DNA from: Kiloniellales bacterium
Lineage (GTDB): Bacteria; Pseudomonadota; Alphaproteobacteria; Kiloniellales; JAKSDN01
DNA length: 10,310 nucleotides
Direction of reading: 5' to 3'
NCBI GenBank assembly: GCA_022360075.1
Contig: JAKSDN010000031.1
Span: forward strand, 1-10,310
A model generated the notes under the pieces. The model was not told the DNA's origin. It did not search any database and saw nothing but the letters and a program-made list of their open reading frames with translations. Below are positions 1 to 6,809 of the stretch, in pieces. A program made the translations under genes and the position numbers. The first letter of the stretch is position 1; the number at the start of each line of letters is the position of its first letter.

Positions 1-1
1 C

Positions 2-235
<234 letters not shown>

Positions 236-243
236 GTGTGGTT

Positions 244-281
244 GGTCCGGCGTAGGGAGCAATTGCTCCCAACGCGGGACC
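244..281 (+). terminator. Nested hairpin just after rpoD, possible terminator
   Basis: Positions 255-270 form a perfect palindrome (GGGAGC, AATT, GCTCCC). It is enclosed by an outer inverted repeat, GGTCC at 244-248 and GGACC at 277-281. It starts about 10 bases after the rpoD stop codon. No T-tract follows, so it is not a classical intrinsic terminator. It may stabilise the 3' end of the rpoD message or act with Rho. The structure is seen directly; the role is inferred from position. Confidence 0.4.
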
Positions 282-316
282 GGCGTTCACGTTCTCGCCT
301 TACCCCATTCCCGTTA

Positions 317-422
317 TGTCATTGCCGGGCGGGCGAAGCCCGAGCGCTTCGCGCTCCCGGCGATCCTTTGAGGTCCGAGTCTCGGACCCCGATGGGCCCT
401 CGGGTCAAGCCCGAGCGTGACA
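317..422. repeat. Degenerate intergenic repeat with TGTCA...TGACA ends and internal hairpins
   Basis: This noncoding stretch begins TGTCATTGCCGGGC and ends GTCAAGCCCGAGCGTGACA, so its outer five bases are inverted. Inside are two tight hairpins: GAGCGC/GCGCTC at 342-356 and GGTCCGA/TCGGACC at 372-388. The pattern (TGTCATTGCCGGGC..., CGGGTCAAGCCCG..., TGACA) resembles a dispersed intergenic element I know from many alphaproteobacterial genomes. That recognition is from memory and has not been checked. No gene is supported in the 270-base gap between rpoD and the next gene. Confidence 0.5.
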
Positions 423-505
423 GTGATTGGGGGTTCTTCGAGCGCGCATTCTGCAAGCTGGAACAATCCGACCCGACCGATGCGCCGAACGTCCCCACGC
501 CCCGA

Positions 506-1084
506 TCAGGGAATGCTGACCTCGATCGACTCGCCGCTCTGCAGCGGCTGGAGCTGGAGCGGCTGGTCGGCCGTGGCGAGGGCGAGGGTGACGCCCTGCT
601 CGCTGCTTTGCAGCGCGGTCAGGGTGACGACGCCACGTTCGCGATAGGGGATGATCACGGTCAGCGGTTCCTGGCCGATCTCGACGTCCTGGCGGAAGCC
701 GGCCGAGGCCAGCGCAACCACGCCGCGGTCGCGGGCCGCCCGGTCCCAGAGCGTGAGCTGGCCGAGCTTCATGCCCTCGCTCGCCAGCGCGATGCGCAAC
801 CGCTCCTTCTCCGCGGCGGCCAGGCGCATCGCCGCCAGCGCGCGATCGAGCGCCTCGGCATCGGCGGTGAGGATCGGCGCGACCAGCTCCTGCCCCGACG
901 CCGGCGAACGGGCGAGGTCCGGCGCGCCCTTGCCCTGCTCTTCCGCGCCGACCGCGAGCCCGCCGACGATCAGGCTGAGCAGAAGCGCGCCAGTGGCAAC
1001 GAGCGGCAGCCCCGTCGCGGTTTCAGCGGGTCTCTGTCGTGTGGGCGCGGCCTCGGATGGCAGGCTCTTGCTCGGCGCAGCCAT
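506..1084 (-). CDS. Single-pass membrane-anchored protein of unknown function
   Basis: I do not recognise the family. The predicted protein has 192 residues. It has a Pro/Ala-rich polar N-terminus (1-24), one hydrophobic segment at about 26-47 (LPLVATGALLLSLIVGGLAVGA), and then a soluble domain that is probably periplasmic. That domain has an Ala/Glu-rich helical stretch (about 73-104), a short region containing LTLWDRAARDRGVVALASAGF, and a beta-rich end (about 138-192) with PLTVIIPYRERGVVTLTAL. The ATG at 1084 puts the hydrophobic segment near the N-terminus; a longer reading to 1222 adds an Arg-rich stretch with no protein-like character. The Shine-Dalgarno match is weak. The gene stands alone, divergent from the hydrolase at 1315 across 230 bases. 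The protein-like hydropathy pattern and long open frame support a real gene, but an overlapping plus-strand frame is also open. Confidence 0.7.
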   Translation of the reverse strand: MAAPSKSLPSEAAPTRQRPAETATGLPLVATGALLLSLIVGGLAVGAEEQGKGAPDLARSPASGQELVAPILTADAEALDRALAAMRLAAAEKERLRIALASEGMKLGQLTLWDRAARDRGVVALASAGFRQDVEIGQEPLTVIIPYRERGVVTLTALQSSEQGVTLALATADQPLQLQPLQSGESIEVSIP

Positions 1085-1314
1085 TCTCAGGATAGGCCCC
1101 GGAAGCGATCGCTGGTGGTCATGAGTCGAGGCGGTGCAGTTTCTGGACGCTCGCCGACGCTTGTCTTCGCGTGGCGCTTTAACGCATTCATACGCAAATC
1201 GTCTTTCGGATCGGTTAAGCAATCTTTCGGGTTTGAGTAAAGCTGTTCGCTTCTATGCTTTTTGGCGCAGAGTCGTCCAGCCTCGCGCGAGCGATTTCGA
1301 CAACGGAAGGCCCC

Positions 1315-1857
1315 ATGCTGCTGCGTTCCTCCGACTCCCTGCTGCTCGTCGTCGACGTCCAGGAGAAGCTGGCGCCGGCCGTCGCCGGCCACGAGGCGGT
1401 GACCGCGCGCATCGCCATCCTGCTGCGCGCGGCGGCGCGATTGGCGGTGCCGGTGCTGATCAGCGAGCACTATCCCCGGGGCATCGGTCCGACACTGCCG
1501 GCCCTCAGCGCGCTGGCGCCCGAAGACGCGATCTTCGAGAAGATCGCCTTCGCCTGCAGCCGGAAGGAGGGCTTTCCGGCGCGGCTTCAGGCGCTGGGCC
1601 GCAAGCAGATCGTCGTCTGCGGCATGGAGGCCCACGTCTGCGTCCTACAGTCCGCACTCGCCCTGCTCGCCGAGGGCTATGCGGTCTACCTCGTCGAGGA
1701 CGCGGTCGGCTCGCGCCGCCCTGCCGACCGAGACGCGGCGGTGGCACGGCTGCGCGCGGCCGGCGGCACAATCGTCACCTCGGAGATGGTGGTCTTCGAG
1801 TGGCTCGAGCGCGGCGACGCGCCCGCCTTCCGGGAGCTGCTCGCCCTCATCAAGTAG
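1315..1857 (+). CDS. Isochorismatase-family cysteine hydrolase
   Basis: This 180-residue protein has the whole isochorismatase-like alpha/beta hydrolase fold at typical length. The catalytic triad of the family is visible: Asp14 in LLLVVDVQEKL, Lys76 in IFEKIAFAC, and the nucleophile Cys109 in VVCGMEAHVCVLQSA, with the Gly-Met-Glu-Ala-His stretch that carries the family's cis-peptide. Members hydrolyse amide or vinyl-ether bonds, for example in nicotinamidase or YcaC-like enzymes. The short form and the GMEAHVCV signature place it with small uncharacterised hydrolases rather than true isochorismatases, so the substrate cannot be named. The ATG at 1315 follows GGAAGG with good spacing; a frame extension to 1255 adds 20 unlikely residues. 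Upstream, TTGAGT (1233-1238) and TATGCT (1254-1259) could be a weak promoter, though the spacing of 15 is short. It converges on the oxygenase gene, with 12 bases between the stops. Confidence 0.92.
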   Translation: MLLRSSDSLLLVVDVQEKLAPAVAGHEAVTARIAILLRAAARLAVPVLISEHYPRGIGPTLPALSALAPEDAIFEKIAFACSRKEGFPARLQALGRKQIVVCGMEAHVCVLQSALALLAEGYAVYLVEDAVGSRRPADRDAAVARLRAAGGTIVTSEMVVFEWLERGDAPAFRELLALIK

Positions 1858-1869
1858 CGGCGGCGCGCC

Positions 1870-2673
1870 TCAGGCGACCGGGGCGGCGAGCGCGCCTTGT
1901 CGGGCGGCTTCGGCTTGGCGCTGGCGCTCGGCCGGGGTGGCGATGAAGAAGCCGGCGACCGAGGCGCGCACGCGGTCTCCCGCCGCCTTGGTGACCGGAT
2001 TGACGGCATGGGCCACGCCGGTCTGAACGATCACCAGGCGGTTCGGCTTGGGAAAGACGAACTGGCCGAGGCCTTGCTCCATGAGGCGCGCGTTCTCCAG
2101 GCTGTTGTCGAGATGCTGGCCGCTGCGCACCTTCGGGTCGCGGTGATAGATGCTCGCCTGGCCGGCCGCGCGGTCCGCGGCGGCCGCGCCGGTGAACATC
2201 AGCTCGCCGCCCCACTGCACGTTCCACTGCGGATGGGCGTAGTAAGTGAAAGCCCCGGTGTAGCTGTTGGTGTCCTCATGCCAGGAGAGGCCGGCGCCCT
2301 GGGGATAGAGAAAGGGCTTGGCGGTGAAGCCCAGCCAATCGCGCCCGCGCTCGCCGATCAGGGGCCCCCAGTCGGCCTGTCCGGCGGCGATCACGTCGAT
2401 CAGCGCGTCGATGTGCCGGCCCGTCGGATAGCAGCTTCCCGGCGGCGGCTGCCAGCCTCTGCCGTTGAGCGCCTGCGCGGTGGCCTGATCGGAGTAGCTC
2501 ACCGGACCGCCGAGCGGCATGCCGTCGGTCAGCCGCCAGGCCTTCAGCCAGCCTTGCGCGTGCACCCAGCAGTACTGGGCGCGTTGCATGTAGAGCCAGA
2601 GATCGTCAAAGGCCTCCGCCTCGAGCACCTCGTCGTAGACGAGGAAGCCCTTTCCCCTCGCGGTGAGCCGCAC
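1870..2673 (-). CDS. 2-oxoglutarate/Fe(II)-dependent oxygenase
   Basis: This 267-residue protein carries the facial triad of Fe(II)/2-oxoglutarate dioxygenases. The HxD pair is His132-Asp134 in LSWHEDTNSYTGAFTYY, and the distal His222 lies in GVAHAVNPV. Arg236 in RVRASVAGFF is the expected 2-oxoglutarate carboxylate ligand. WGGELMF after the HxD motif is typical of prolyl-4-hydroxylase-like members. Such enzymes hydroxylate a substrate while decarboxylating 2-oxoglutarate. The substrate may be a protein, peptide or small molecule and cannot be read from the sequence. The first 120 residues, rich in Trp, are less familiar and probably form the substrate side. The start is a GTG at 2673, six bases after GGAGG; an ATG at 2678 is out of frame. 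No signal peptide is seen, so it is likely cytoplasmic. It is a single gene, divergent from the MBL-fold hydrolase across about 185 bases. Confidence 0.9.
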   Translation of the reverse strand: MRLTARGKGFLVYDEVLEAEAFDDLWLYMQRAQYCWVHAQGWLKAWRLTDGMPLGGPVSYSDQATAQALNGRGWQPPPGSCYPTGRHIDALIDVIAAGQADWGPLIGERGRDWLGFTAKPFLYPQGAGLSWHEDTNSYTGAFTYYAHPQWNVQWGGELMFTGAAAADRAAGQASIYHRDPKVRSGQHLDNSLENARLMEQGLGQFVFPKPNRLVIVQTGVAHAVNPVTKAAGDRVRASVAGFFIATPAERQRQAEAARQGALAAPVA

Positions 2674-2858
2674 GCCATGCCTCCCTCATCGCCGCCCTTG
2701 CGGCCGAATCCACGCCCGGCCAGAGCGGTTCTCGCGAATTTCACGGCTGATAATGCGGGATTGTCACATTCCTGTGAAGTCGGCTCTTCGGGCTATCCGA
2801 CCGGATGCTGCCGGGCGCGCAGCGGAAGCGATTCAAATGGGAAGCAGACTGCATTAGC

Positions 2859-3758
2859 ATGCCGGCCATGCGTCTCACGCTCCTCGGCACCGGCTGCCCG
2901 GTGGTCAGTACCGAACGATACGGTCCCGCCCAGGTCATCCGGCACGGCGAGGCCTGCTTCCTTATCGACTGCGGCTCCGGCGTGACCCAGCGCTTGCTGG
3001 CAGCGGGTCTGAGCGGGCGCGATCTCGATGCGGTTCTGCTGACTCATCTGCATTCCGACCACATCGTCGACCTCTTCCAGCTCGTGATCTCGAGCTGGCA
3101 CCAGGGGCGCGAGCGGCCACAACGGGTTTACGGCCCGCCCGGCACAAAGGCCTATGTCAAAGGCCTGATGACCCTCTGGCGGCCTGAGCTCGAGCAGCGC
3201 ATCGCCCACGAGCGGCGCCCCTCGACCGCCGCGCTCGAGATCGAGGTCGAGGAGATCGGCCCGGGTCCTGTGCTCTCGGTCGGCGGCCTCTCGGCGGTCG
3301 CGCTGGAGGTCGACCACAAGCCGGTGCGCCACGCCTTCGGCTTCATCTGCACCGCGGCCGGCCGGCGCCTCGTCGTGAGCGGGGATACCCGGCCCTGTCC
3401 GGCGCTGGCCGAGGCTGCGACCGGCGCCGACCTGCTGCTGCATGAGGTCTTCGTGCATCGCGAGATGCCGGCGGTGCCGGGCGTGCGCAGCGCGGAGACG
3501 GTGGCCAACGTGGCCAGCTATCACACGCTCTCCGAGCAGGTCGGCAAGATCGCCGCGACCGCCGGCGTCGGCTGCCTGGCGCTCACCCACTTCGTGCCGC
3601 CCGGCTGCGACCGCCAGGCCCTGCTCGACGAGGTGGCAGGCGACTTCACGGGCCCGGTGATCCTCGGCGAGGATCTGATGACCATCGATGTCGAGACCCG
3701 GCAGGTGAGCCTTGCGGGCGCCCGCCTGTCGCTCGGTCGCGAAGGAGCGAAGCCATGA
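2859..3758 (+). CDS. RNase Z-like metallo-beta-lactamase-fold hydrolase
   Basis: The protein has 299 residues from ATG 2859; ATG 2868 (MRLTLLGTG) is an equally good start, and neither has a strong Shine-Dalgarno. The dinuclear metal site is clear: His63-x-His65-x-Asp67-His68 (THLHSDH), Asp176 in VSGDTRP and His244 in ALTHFVP. Another ligand is His153 or His158 in the DHKPVRHAFGF stretch. LLLHEVF (His195) and SYHTLSEQ (His222) match the order of motifs in ribonuclease Z, where the second His is catalytic. The flexible arm (exosite) that RNase Z uses to hold tRNA is missing: only about ten residues lie between FGF and VSGDT. True tRNA 3' processing is therefore less likely than hydrolysis of a small phosphodiester, sulfate ester or lactone. 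It overlaps the next gene by ATGA, so the two are probably translated together. Confidence 0.9.
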   Translation: MPAMRLTLLGTGCPVVSTERYGPAQVIRHGEACFLIDCGSGVTQRLLAAGLSGRDLDAVLLTHLHSDHIVDLFQLVISSWHQGRERPQRVYGPPGTKAYVKGLMTLWRPELEQRIAHERRPSTAALEIEVEEIGPGPVLSVGGLSAVALEVDHKPVRHAFGFICTAAGRRLVVSGDTRPCPALAEAATGADLLLHEVFVHREMPAVPGVRSAETVANVASYHTLSEQVGKIAATAGVGCLALTHFVPPGCDRQALLDEVAGDFTGPVILGEDLMTIDVETRQVSLAGARLSLGREGAKP

Positions 3759-4159
3759 CGCGTTTCAAGACGGCCGTGCCGGTGATCCCGGTGAGTGACA
3801 TCGACAAGCTCGCGCGTTTCTACGCCGAGGTGGCCGGCTTCGAGATCGACTACGCCGAGGCGGACTACGCGATCCTGGCGCGGGACGAGGTCGAGCTCCA
3901 CCTGTGGGCCGCGACCGACGAGAGCTGGAAGCTGCGCGAGCCGGGAAAGCCGGTCGAAAGCGGCGCGGAGTCCTTTCTCGCCGGCACGGCAAGCTGCCGC
4001 GTGCGAGTCGATGACATCGAATCGCTCTACGCCGCGATGCAGCGCGCCGAGGTCGTGCATCCCAACGGGAAGCTCGAGGACAAGCCCTACGGCTTACGCG
4101 AGTTCTCGATCCTCGATCCGGACAACAACCTCATGGTCTTCTTCCAGCCATCGAGCTAG
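3755..4159 (+). CDS. VOC-family protein, bleomycin-resistance type
   Basis: The 134-residue protein is a full-length vicinal-oxygen-chelate fold, made of two beta-alpha-beta-beta-beta halves. The first half opens with AVPVIPVSDIDKLARFYAEVAGFEIDY and includes VELHLW (His49). The second has SCRVRVDDIESLYAAM and closes with YGLREFSILDPDNNLMVFFQ, the usual ending of Ble-type members. Bleomycin-resistance proteins of this group bind and sequester glycopeptide-like drugs as dimers. Many chromosomal relatives have unknown ligands, so drug resistance is only a possibility. The start is secure: GAAGGAG at 3741-3747, eight bases of spacing, and an ATGA overlap with the MBL-fold gene. The shared message suggests both proteins act on the same kind of compound, one by binding and one by hydrolysis. 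That link is an inference. Confidence 0.92.
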   Translation: MTRFKTAVPVIPVSDIDKLARFYAEVAGFEIDYAEADYAILARDEVELHLWAATDESWKLREPGKPVESGAESFLAGTASCRVRVDDIESLYAAMQRAEVVHPNGKLEDKPYGLREFSILDPDNNLMVFFQPSS

Positions 4160-4199
4160 GCGGGGCGGCCTTCGGACTCTTCTTTTGGCACTCCGCGCA

Positions 4200-4222
4200 G
4201 CCCTCCCCCTTGTGGGGAGGGC
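4200..4222. repeat. Perfect intergenic stem-loop between convergent genes
   Basis: GCCCTCCCC (4200-4208) and GGGGAGGGC (4214-4222) pair perfectly around a five-base loop, CTTGT. The element lies between the VOC gene (plus) and the zinc-finger gene (minus), where both transcripts end. There is no T-tract on either strand. The sequence, with the following run of G, resembles a GC-rich dispersed intergenic hairpin seen in several alphaproteobacteria (from memory). It may stop or protect both transcripts. The rest of the 117-base gap shows nothing else. Confidence 0.5.
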
Positions 4223-4276
4223 CAGGGGGGGCGTCCGCGTAGCGGACAACAAAGAAGCAATCGCATCCAGGACTCC

Positions 4277-4600
4277 TCAGCCCGCACCCCTCGCCAGCTT
4301 GTGCGGATGGCGGTTGGGGCAGTCGCGGTCGCTGCAACGCGCGGGGATGGTCTTGGTGCCCTCGACGATCAAGGCACCGCAGGCCTTGCCGTCGCGCTCG
4401 AAGGTGCAGACCTCGCCCGTCGGCCGGCTGTCGAGCCGGAAGCCGCATTTCGGGCGCGTGGGCGCGTCGCAGCGGTAGACCGGGCCGAAGCGCCCGCGTG
4501 CCGGCACCAGCTTGCCGGCCCCGCACTGCGGACAGGTGACCCCGGTCGGCGTGAGGTCGGCGAACGCGCAGTCCGGGCGCGCGGCCTTCGGCCTGGCCAT
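4277..4600 (-). CDS. Small protein with two topoisomerase I-type C4 zinc fingers
   Basis: The 107-residue protein is basic at its N-terminus (MARPKAARP) and has eight cysteines in two groups of four. The first is Cys23-x2-Cys26 with Cys44-x7-Cys52 (VTCPQCGAGKL ... YRCDAPTRPKCGF). The second is Cys65-x8-Cys74 with Cys89-x4-Cys94 (EVCTFERDGKACG ... ARCSDRDCPN). The first finger closely matches the zinc-ribbon repeats at the C-terminus of bacterial DNA topoisomerase I, which bind single-stranded DNA. No topoisomerase catalytic domain is present, so this is a stand-alone finger protein that may bind DNA or RNA. It is the last gene of the ECF sigma operon: its ATG at 4600 is 10 bases after the VOC stop. 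Its role is unknown. Confidence 0.85.
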   Translation of the reverse strand: MARPKAARPDCAFADLTPTGVTCPQCGAGKLVPARGRFGPVYRCDAPTRPKCGFRLDSRPTGEVCTFERDGKACGALIVEGTKTIPARCSDRDCPNRHPHKLARGAG

Positions 4601-4610
4601 CGCTCTGGTC

Positions 4611-4982
4611 TCAGTAGTTGTGCAGGGCGATGCGGTTGCCCTCGCTGTCGATGAACTGCGCCATGTGGCCGAACTCGCCGATGTCCGTCTTGGGCACGAT
4701 GACCTGGCCGCCGGCCGCTTCGACCCGCGCCAGCATCGGCGACAGGTCGGCGCCGCCGTTGAAGTAGATCAGCGCGCCGGTGCTGCTGGGCTGATTGTGG
4801 GCGCTCTGCACCAGGGCGCCGCCGAGCTTGCCGGCGCCGTCGGGAAAGGCGCGCACCTGCATTTCCGGGACCTCCAGGGTCACCAGCTTGGTGTCGAGCA
4901 CCTGCTCGTAGAACTGCGCCGCGCGCGCCATGTCGCTTACCGGGATCTCGAACCAATTGGTGACCGCCGCTGTCTCGCTCAT
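4611..4982 (-). CDS. VOC-family protein (glyalase/lactoylglutathione-lyase-related, COG3324-like)
   Basis: The 123-residue protein fits a single-domain VOC protein. It begins TNWFEIPVSDMARAAQFYEQVLD, the common opening of the COG3324-like group, and ends IGEFGHMAQFIDSEGNRIALHN, which is also typical. These proteins are related to glyoxalase I, but most have no known substrate. The chosen ATG at 4982 overlaps the stop of the upstream sigma-factor gene (ATGA at 4979-4982), and a GGAGG and AAGGA lie just before it. A longer frame to 5171 reads through the sigma-factor gene on the same strand and is not credible. The tight overlap shows co-expression with the sigma factor. VOC, YCII/DGPF and ECF42 genes are often found together, which supports a shared stress response. 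Confidence 0.92.
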   Translation of the reverse strand: MSETAAVTNWFEIPVSDMARAAQFYEQVLDTKLVTLEVPEMQVRAFPDGAGKLGGALVQSAHNQPSSTGALIYFNGGADLSPMLARVEAAGGQVIVPKTDIGEFGHMAQFIDSEGNRIALHNY

Positions 4983-6364
4983 GTCCTTTGCCTCCGCGTT
5001 GCCGTTACGGCGCGCCAGGCTCGTCCGGCGCGCTCGTCTTCCTGACGAAGGGAGAGCGGCGGAATTGGACATTGGTTGGCGGCGTAATCGAATGTGCAGG
5101 CGCTCAGCCGTTCGCGCAGAAAGCGCCGTTCGCGACGGTTGGTCGCCAGCTTCAGGGCCTCGGCATAGCACGGAGCTGCGGCCTCGATGCGGCCGGCGCG
5201 GCGCAGAAAGTCCGCCTTCAGGGCGGGCAGCAGGTGGTTGCCGCGCAGCGCGCGCTGGCCTTCGAGGCGCTCGAGAACGGCGAGCCCCGCGGAAGGGCCC
5301 TCGGTCATGGTGACGGCGACGGCCCGATTGAGCGCGACGATCGGCGAGGGCAGGGCGCGCAGCAGGTCGTCGTAGAGCGACAGGATTCTGGGCCAGTCGG
5401 TTTCCTGGTAGGAGGGCGCGAGCGCGTGGCAGGCAGCGATCGCCGCTTGCAAATGATAGGCCGTCGGCCGCGCGCCCGTCATCGAAAGGCCCAGGAGATG
5501 GATGCCGCGCTTAATCAGGGCCTGGTCCCAGAGGCCGCGGTTCTGCTCGGCCAGGGTCAACAGCCGGCCGGAGGCGTCGCTGCGCGCGGCCAGGCGCGAG
5601 GCCTGCAGGTGGAGCAAGGCGGCCAGGGCCCGAACCCGGCCGGGCTCCTCGAGCCGGCATGCGAGGATCAGATCGACCACGCGGATTGCCTCGCCGCAGA
5701 GCTCGCGGCGTACCAGGTCGTCGCCGTCGTGGGCGAGGTAGCCCTCGTTGAACAGCAGGTAGAGCGAATCCAGCACCGACTCCAGCCCGGCTTCGAGGGC
5801 GGCGTCCTCCGGCCAGTCGAAACGCAGTCCCTCGTCTCGGATCGCCTGCTTGGCGCGGGTCAGCGACTTCCGAATGCCGGCCTCGGTGCTCAGCAGGGCG
5901 CGCGCGATCTGGCCGACGCCGAAGCCGCAGATGTGGCGCAAGACGAGGGCGACGCGGGCCCTGGGCGTGAGGTGAGGATGGCAGCAGACGAGCATCATGC
6001 GCAGCACGTCGTCGTCCTGCGGTTCGGAGATCGGCCCGGCTGGCACCTGCTTCTCGTACAGGCTCGCCTCTATCGCGTCCTGCTTGCGCCGGAAGGCGGT
6101 GTCCCGGCGCAGCCGGTCGATCATCAGGTTCTGCGCGACGCGCCGGATCCAGGCGGTGGGCTCCTCGGGCACGCCGCGGCCCGGCCAGGTCTCCATGGCC
6201 CGCAGCATGGCGTCCTGGACGCTGTTCTCTATGAGGTCGAGATAGCTCGGGCCGAAGCGCCGGGTCAGGCCGATCACCACCTGGCGCCAGCTTTCGCGGA
6301 AATGGCGGTCGACCAGGCCGTGGATCTCGGGCGGCGCCGCCGGGCTCGGGTCGGCCTTAGTCAG
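4979..6364 (-). CDS. ECF42-type RNA polymerase sigma factor with C-terminal helical extension
   Basis: This large ECF sigma factor has about 461 residues when read from CTG 6364. Using GTG 6280 as residue 1 (add 28 for the CTG form), region 2 covers the N-terminus to about 65, including SVQDAMLRAMETWPGRGVPEEPTAWIRRVAQNLMIDRLRR. Region 4 is about 88-152 (VLRMMLVCCHPHLTPRARVALVLRHICGFGVGQIARAL with a helix-turn-helix). The extension from about 165 carries LDSLYLLFNEGYLAHDG, the signature of the DUF6596/ECF42 group, followed by helical TPR-like repeats to about 395. In this group the extension is thought to replace an anti-sigma factor in controlling activity. No ATG, GTG or TTG upstream of 6280 is in frame, yet the residues before 6280 (IHGLVDRHFRESWRQ) belong to region 2. 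GGTGGAGG precedes the CTG by six bases, so I prefer CTG 6364; annotation programs may give 6280. The last 40 residues are unlike the family. Confidence 0.9.
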   Translation of the reverse strand: MTKADPSPAAPPEIHGLVDRHFRESWRQVVIGLTRRFGPSYLDLIENSVQDAMLRAMETWPGRGVPEEPTAWIRRVAQNLMIDRLRRDTAFRRKQDAIEASLYEKQVPAGPISEPQDDDVLRMMLVCCHPHLTPRARVALVLRHICGFGVGQIARALLSTEAGIRKSLTRAKQAIRDEGLRFDWPEDAALEAGLESVLDSLYLLFNEGYLAHDGDDLVRRELCGEAIRVVDLILACRLEEPGRVRALAALLHLQASRLAARSDASGRLLTLAEQNRGLWDQALIKRGIHLLGLSMTGARPTAYHLQAAIAACHALAPSYQETDWPRILSLYDDLLRALPSPIVALNRAVAVTMTEGPSAGLAVLERLEGQRALRGNHLLPALKADFLRRAGRIEAAAPCYAEALKLATNRRERRFLRERLSACTFDYAANQCPIPPLSLRQEDERAGRAWRAVTATRRQRT

Positions 6365-6776
6365 ACTGGGCCTCCACCTTGTCGTTCAGATCCGACCGCG
6401 CGTCCGCGACCAGCTCGGGGACCTCGACGACGTTGCCGTGCATCTCGCGCACCTCGACCGAGCCGCCATAGGTCAGGATCGGGCAGCCCTTGGCATACGC
6501 GCTCGCCTGCGCCATGTCGGCGGCGCGCAGGTGGTAGTAGCCGGCCACCGCCTCCTTGGCCTCGGCATAGGGCCCGTCGATCAGCAGCGCGCCGTCGCGG
6601 CTGCGCACGGTCTTGCCGCGGTCCATGGTGAGCTTGCGGGCGCCGAGCAAGGCCCCTTGCTCCTGCAGTGCGCGGTTCCAGGCCATGAAGGCGTTCAGCG
6701 TGCGCTGCATGTCGTCCGGCGAGAAGTGCCGCCAGCGATCCTCGTGGTCGCGCAGGATCAGCAGATACTCTTTCAT
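6357..6776 (-). CDS. DGPF/YCII-family protein, first gene of the ECF42 operon
   Basis: The 139-residue protein opens MKEYLLILRDHEDRW and carries DGPYAEAKE (residues 67-75), the hallmark of the DGPF branch of the YCII-related family. This is followed by GYYHLRAADMAQASAYAKGCPI and a closing VEVREM strand. YCII-like domains form a ferredoxin-like fold with conserved His and Asp residues, and their biochemical role is unsettled. Genes of this type regularly sit beside ECF42 sigma factors, and this arrangement holds here. The ATG at 6776 is preceded by AAGGATGCGAGG. The longer frame to 6941 adds 55 residues from the promoter region and is rejected. Residues 113-139 extend beyond the usual domain end. 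The stop overlaps the proposed CTG start of the sigma gene by eight bases. Confidence 0.93.
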   Translation of the reverse strand: MKEYLLILRDHEDRWRHFSPDDMQRTLNAFMAWNRALQEQGALLGARKLTMDRGKTVRSRDGALLIDGPYAEAKEAVAGYYHLRAADMAQASAYAKGCPILTYGGSVEVREMHGNVVEVPELVADARSDLNDKVEAQSD

Positions 6777-6809
6777 GGCCTCGCATCCTTGTGCCCTTGC
6801 TGCCGTCCA

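Noticed and set aside
236..1240. Long plus-strand open frame of 334 codons
   Set aside because: It begins directly at the rpoD stop, crosses the intergenic repeat, and encodes an Arg/Gly/Ala-rich sequence without domains. The minus-strand frame over 506-1084 has a proper membrane segment and is preferred.
1134..1946. Plus-strand frame of 270 codons overlapping the isochorismatase-like gene
   Set aside because: Arg/Ala-rich shadow of a GC-rich gene; the other frame carries the full catalytic triad.
2740..2760. GATAAT in the gap before the MBL-fold gene, considered as a -10 box
   Set aside because: No acceptable -35 element is found at 16-18 bases upstream, so I do not call a promoter.
1897..2985. 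Plus-strand frame of 362 codons opposite the oxygenase gene
   Set aside because: It is the antisense of a gene with intact HxD...H...R motifs, and runs into the start of the MBL-fold gene; no family features.
4988..6631. Very long plus-strand frame of 547 codons opposite the sigma-factor gene
   Set aside because: Antisense shadow caused by high GC at third positions. The minus strand shows clear sigma regions 2 and 4.
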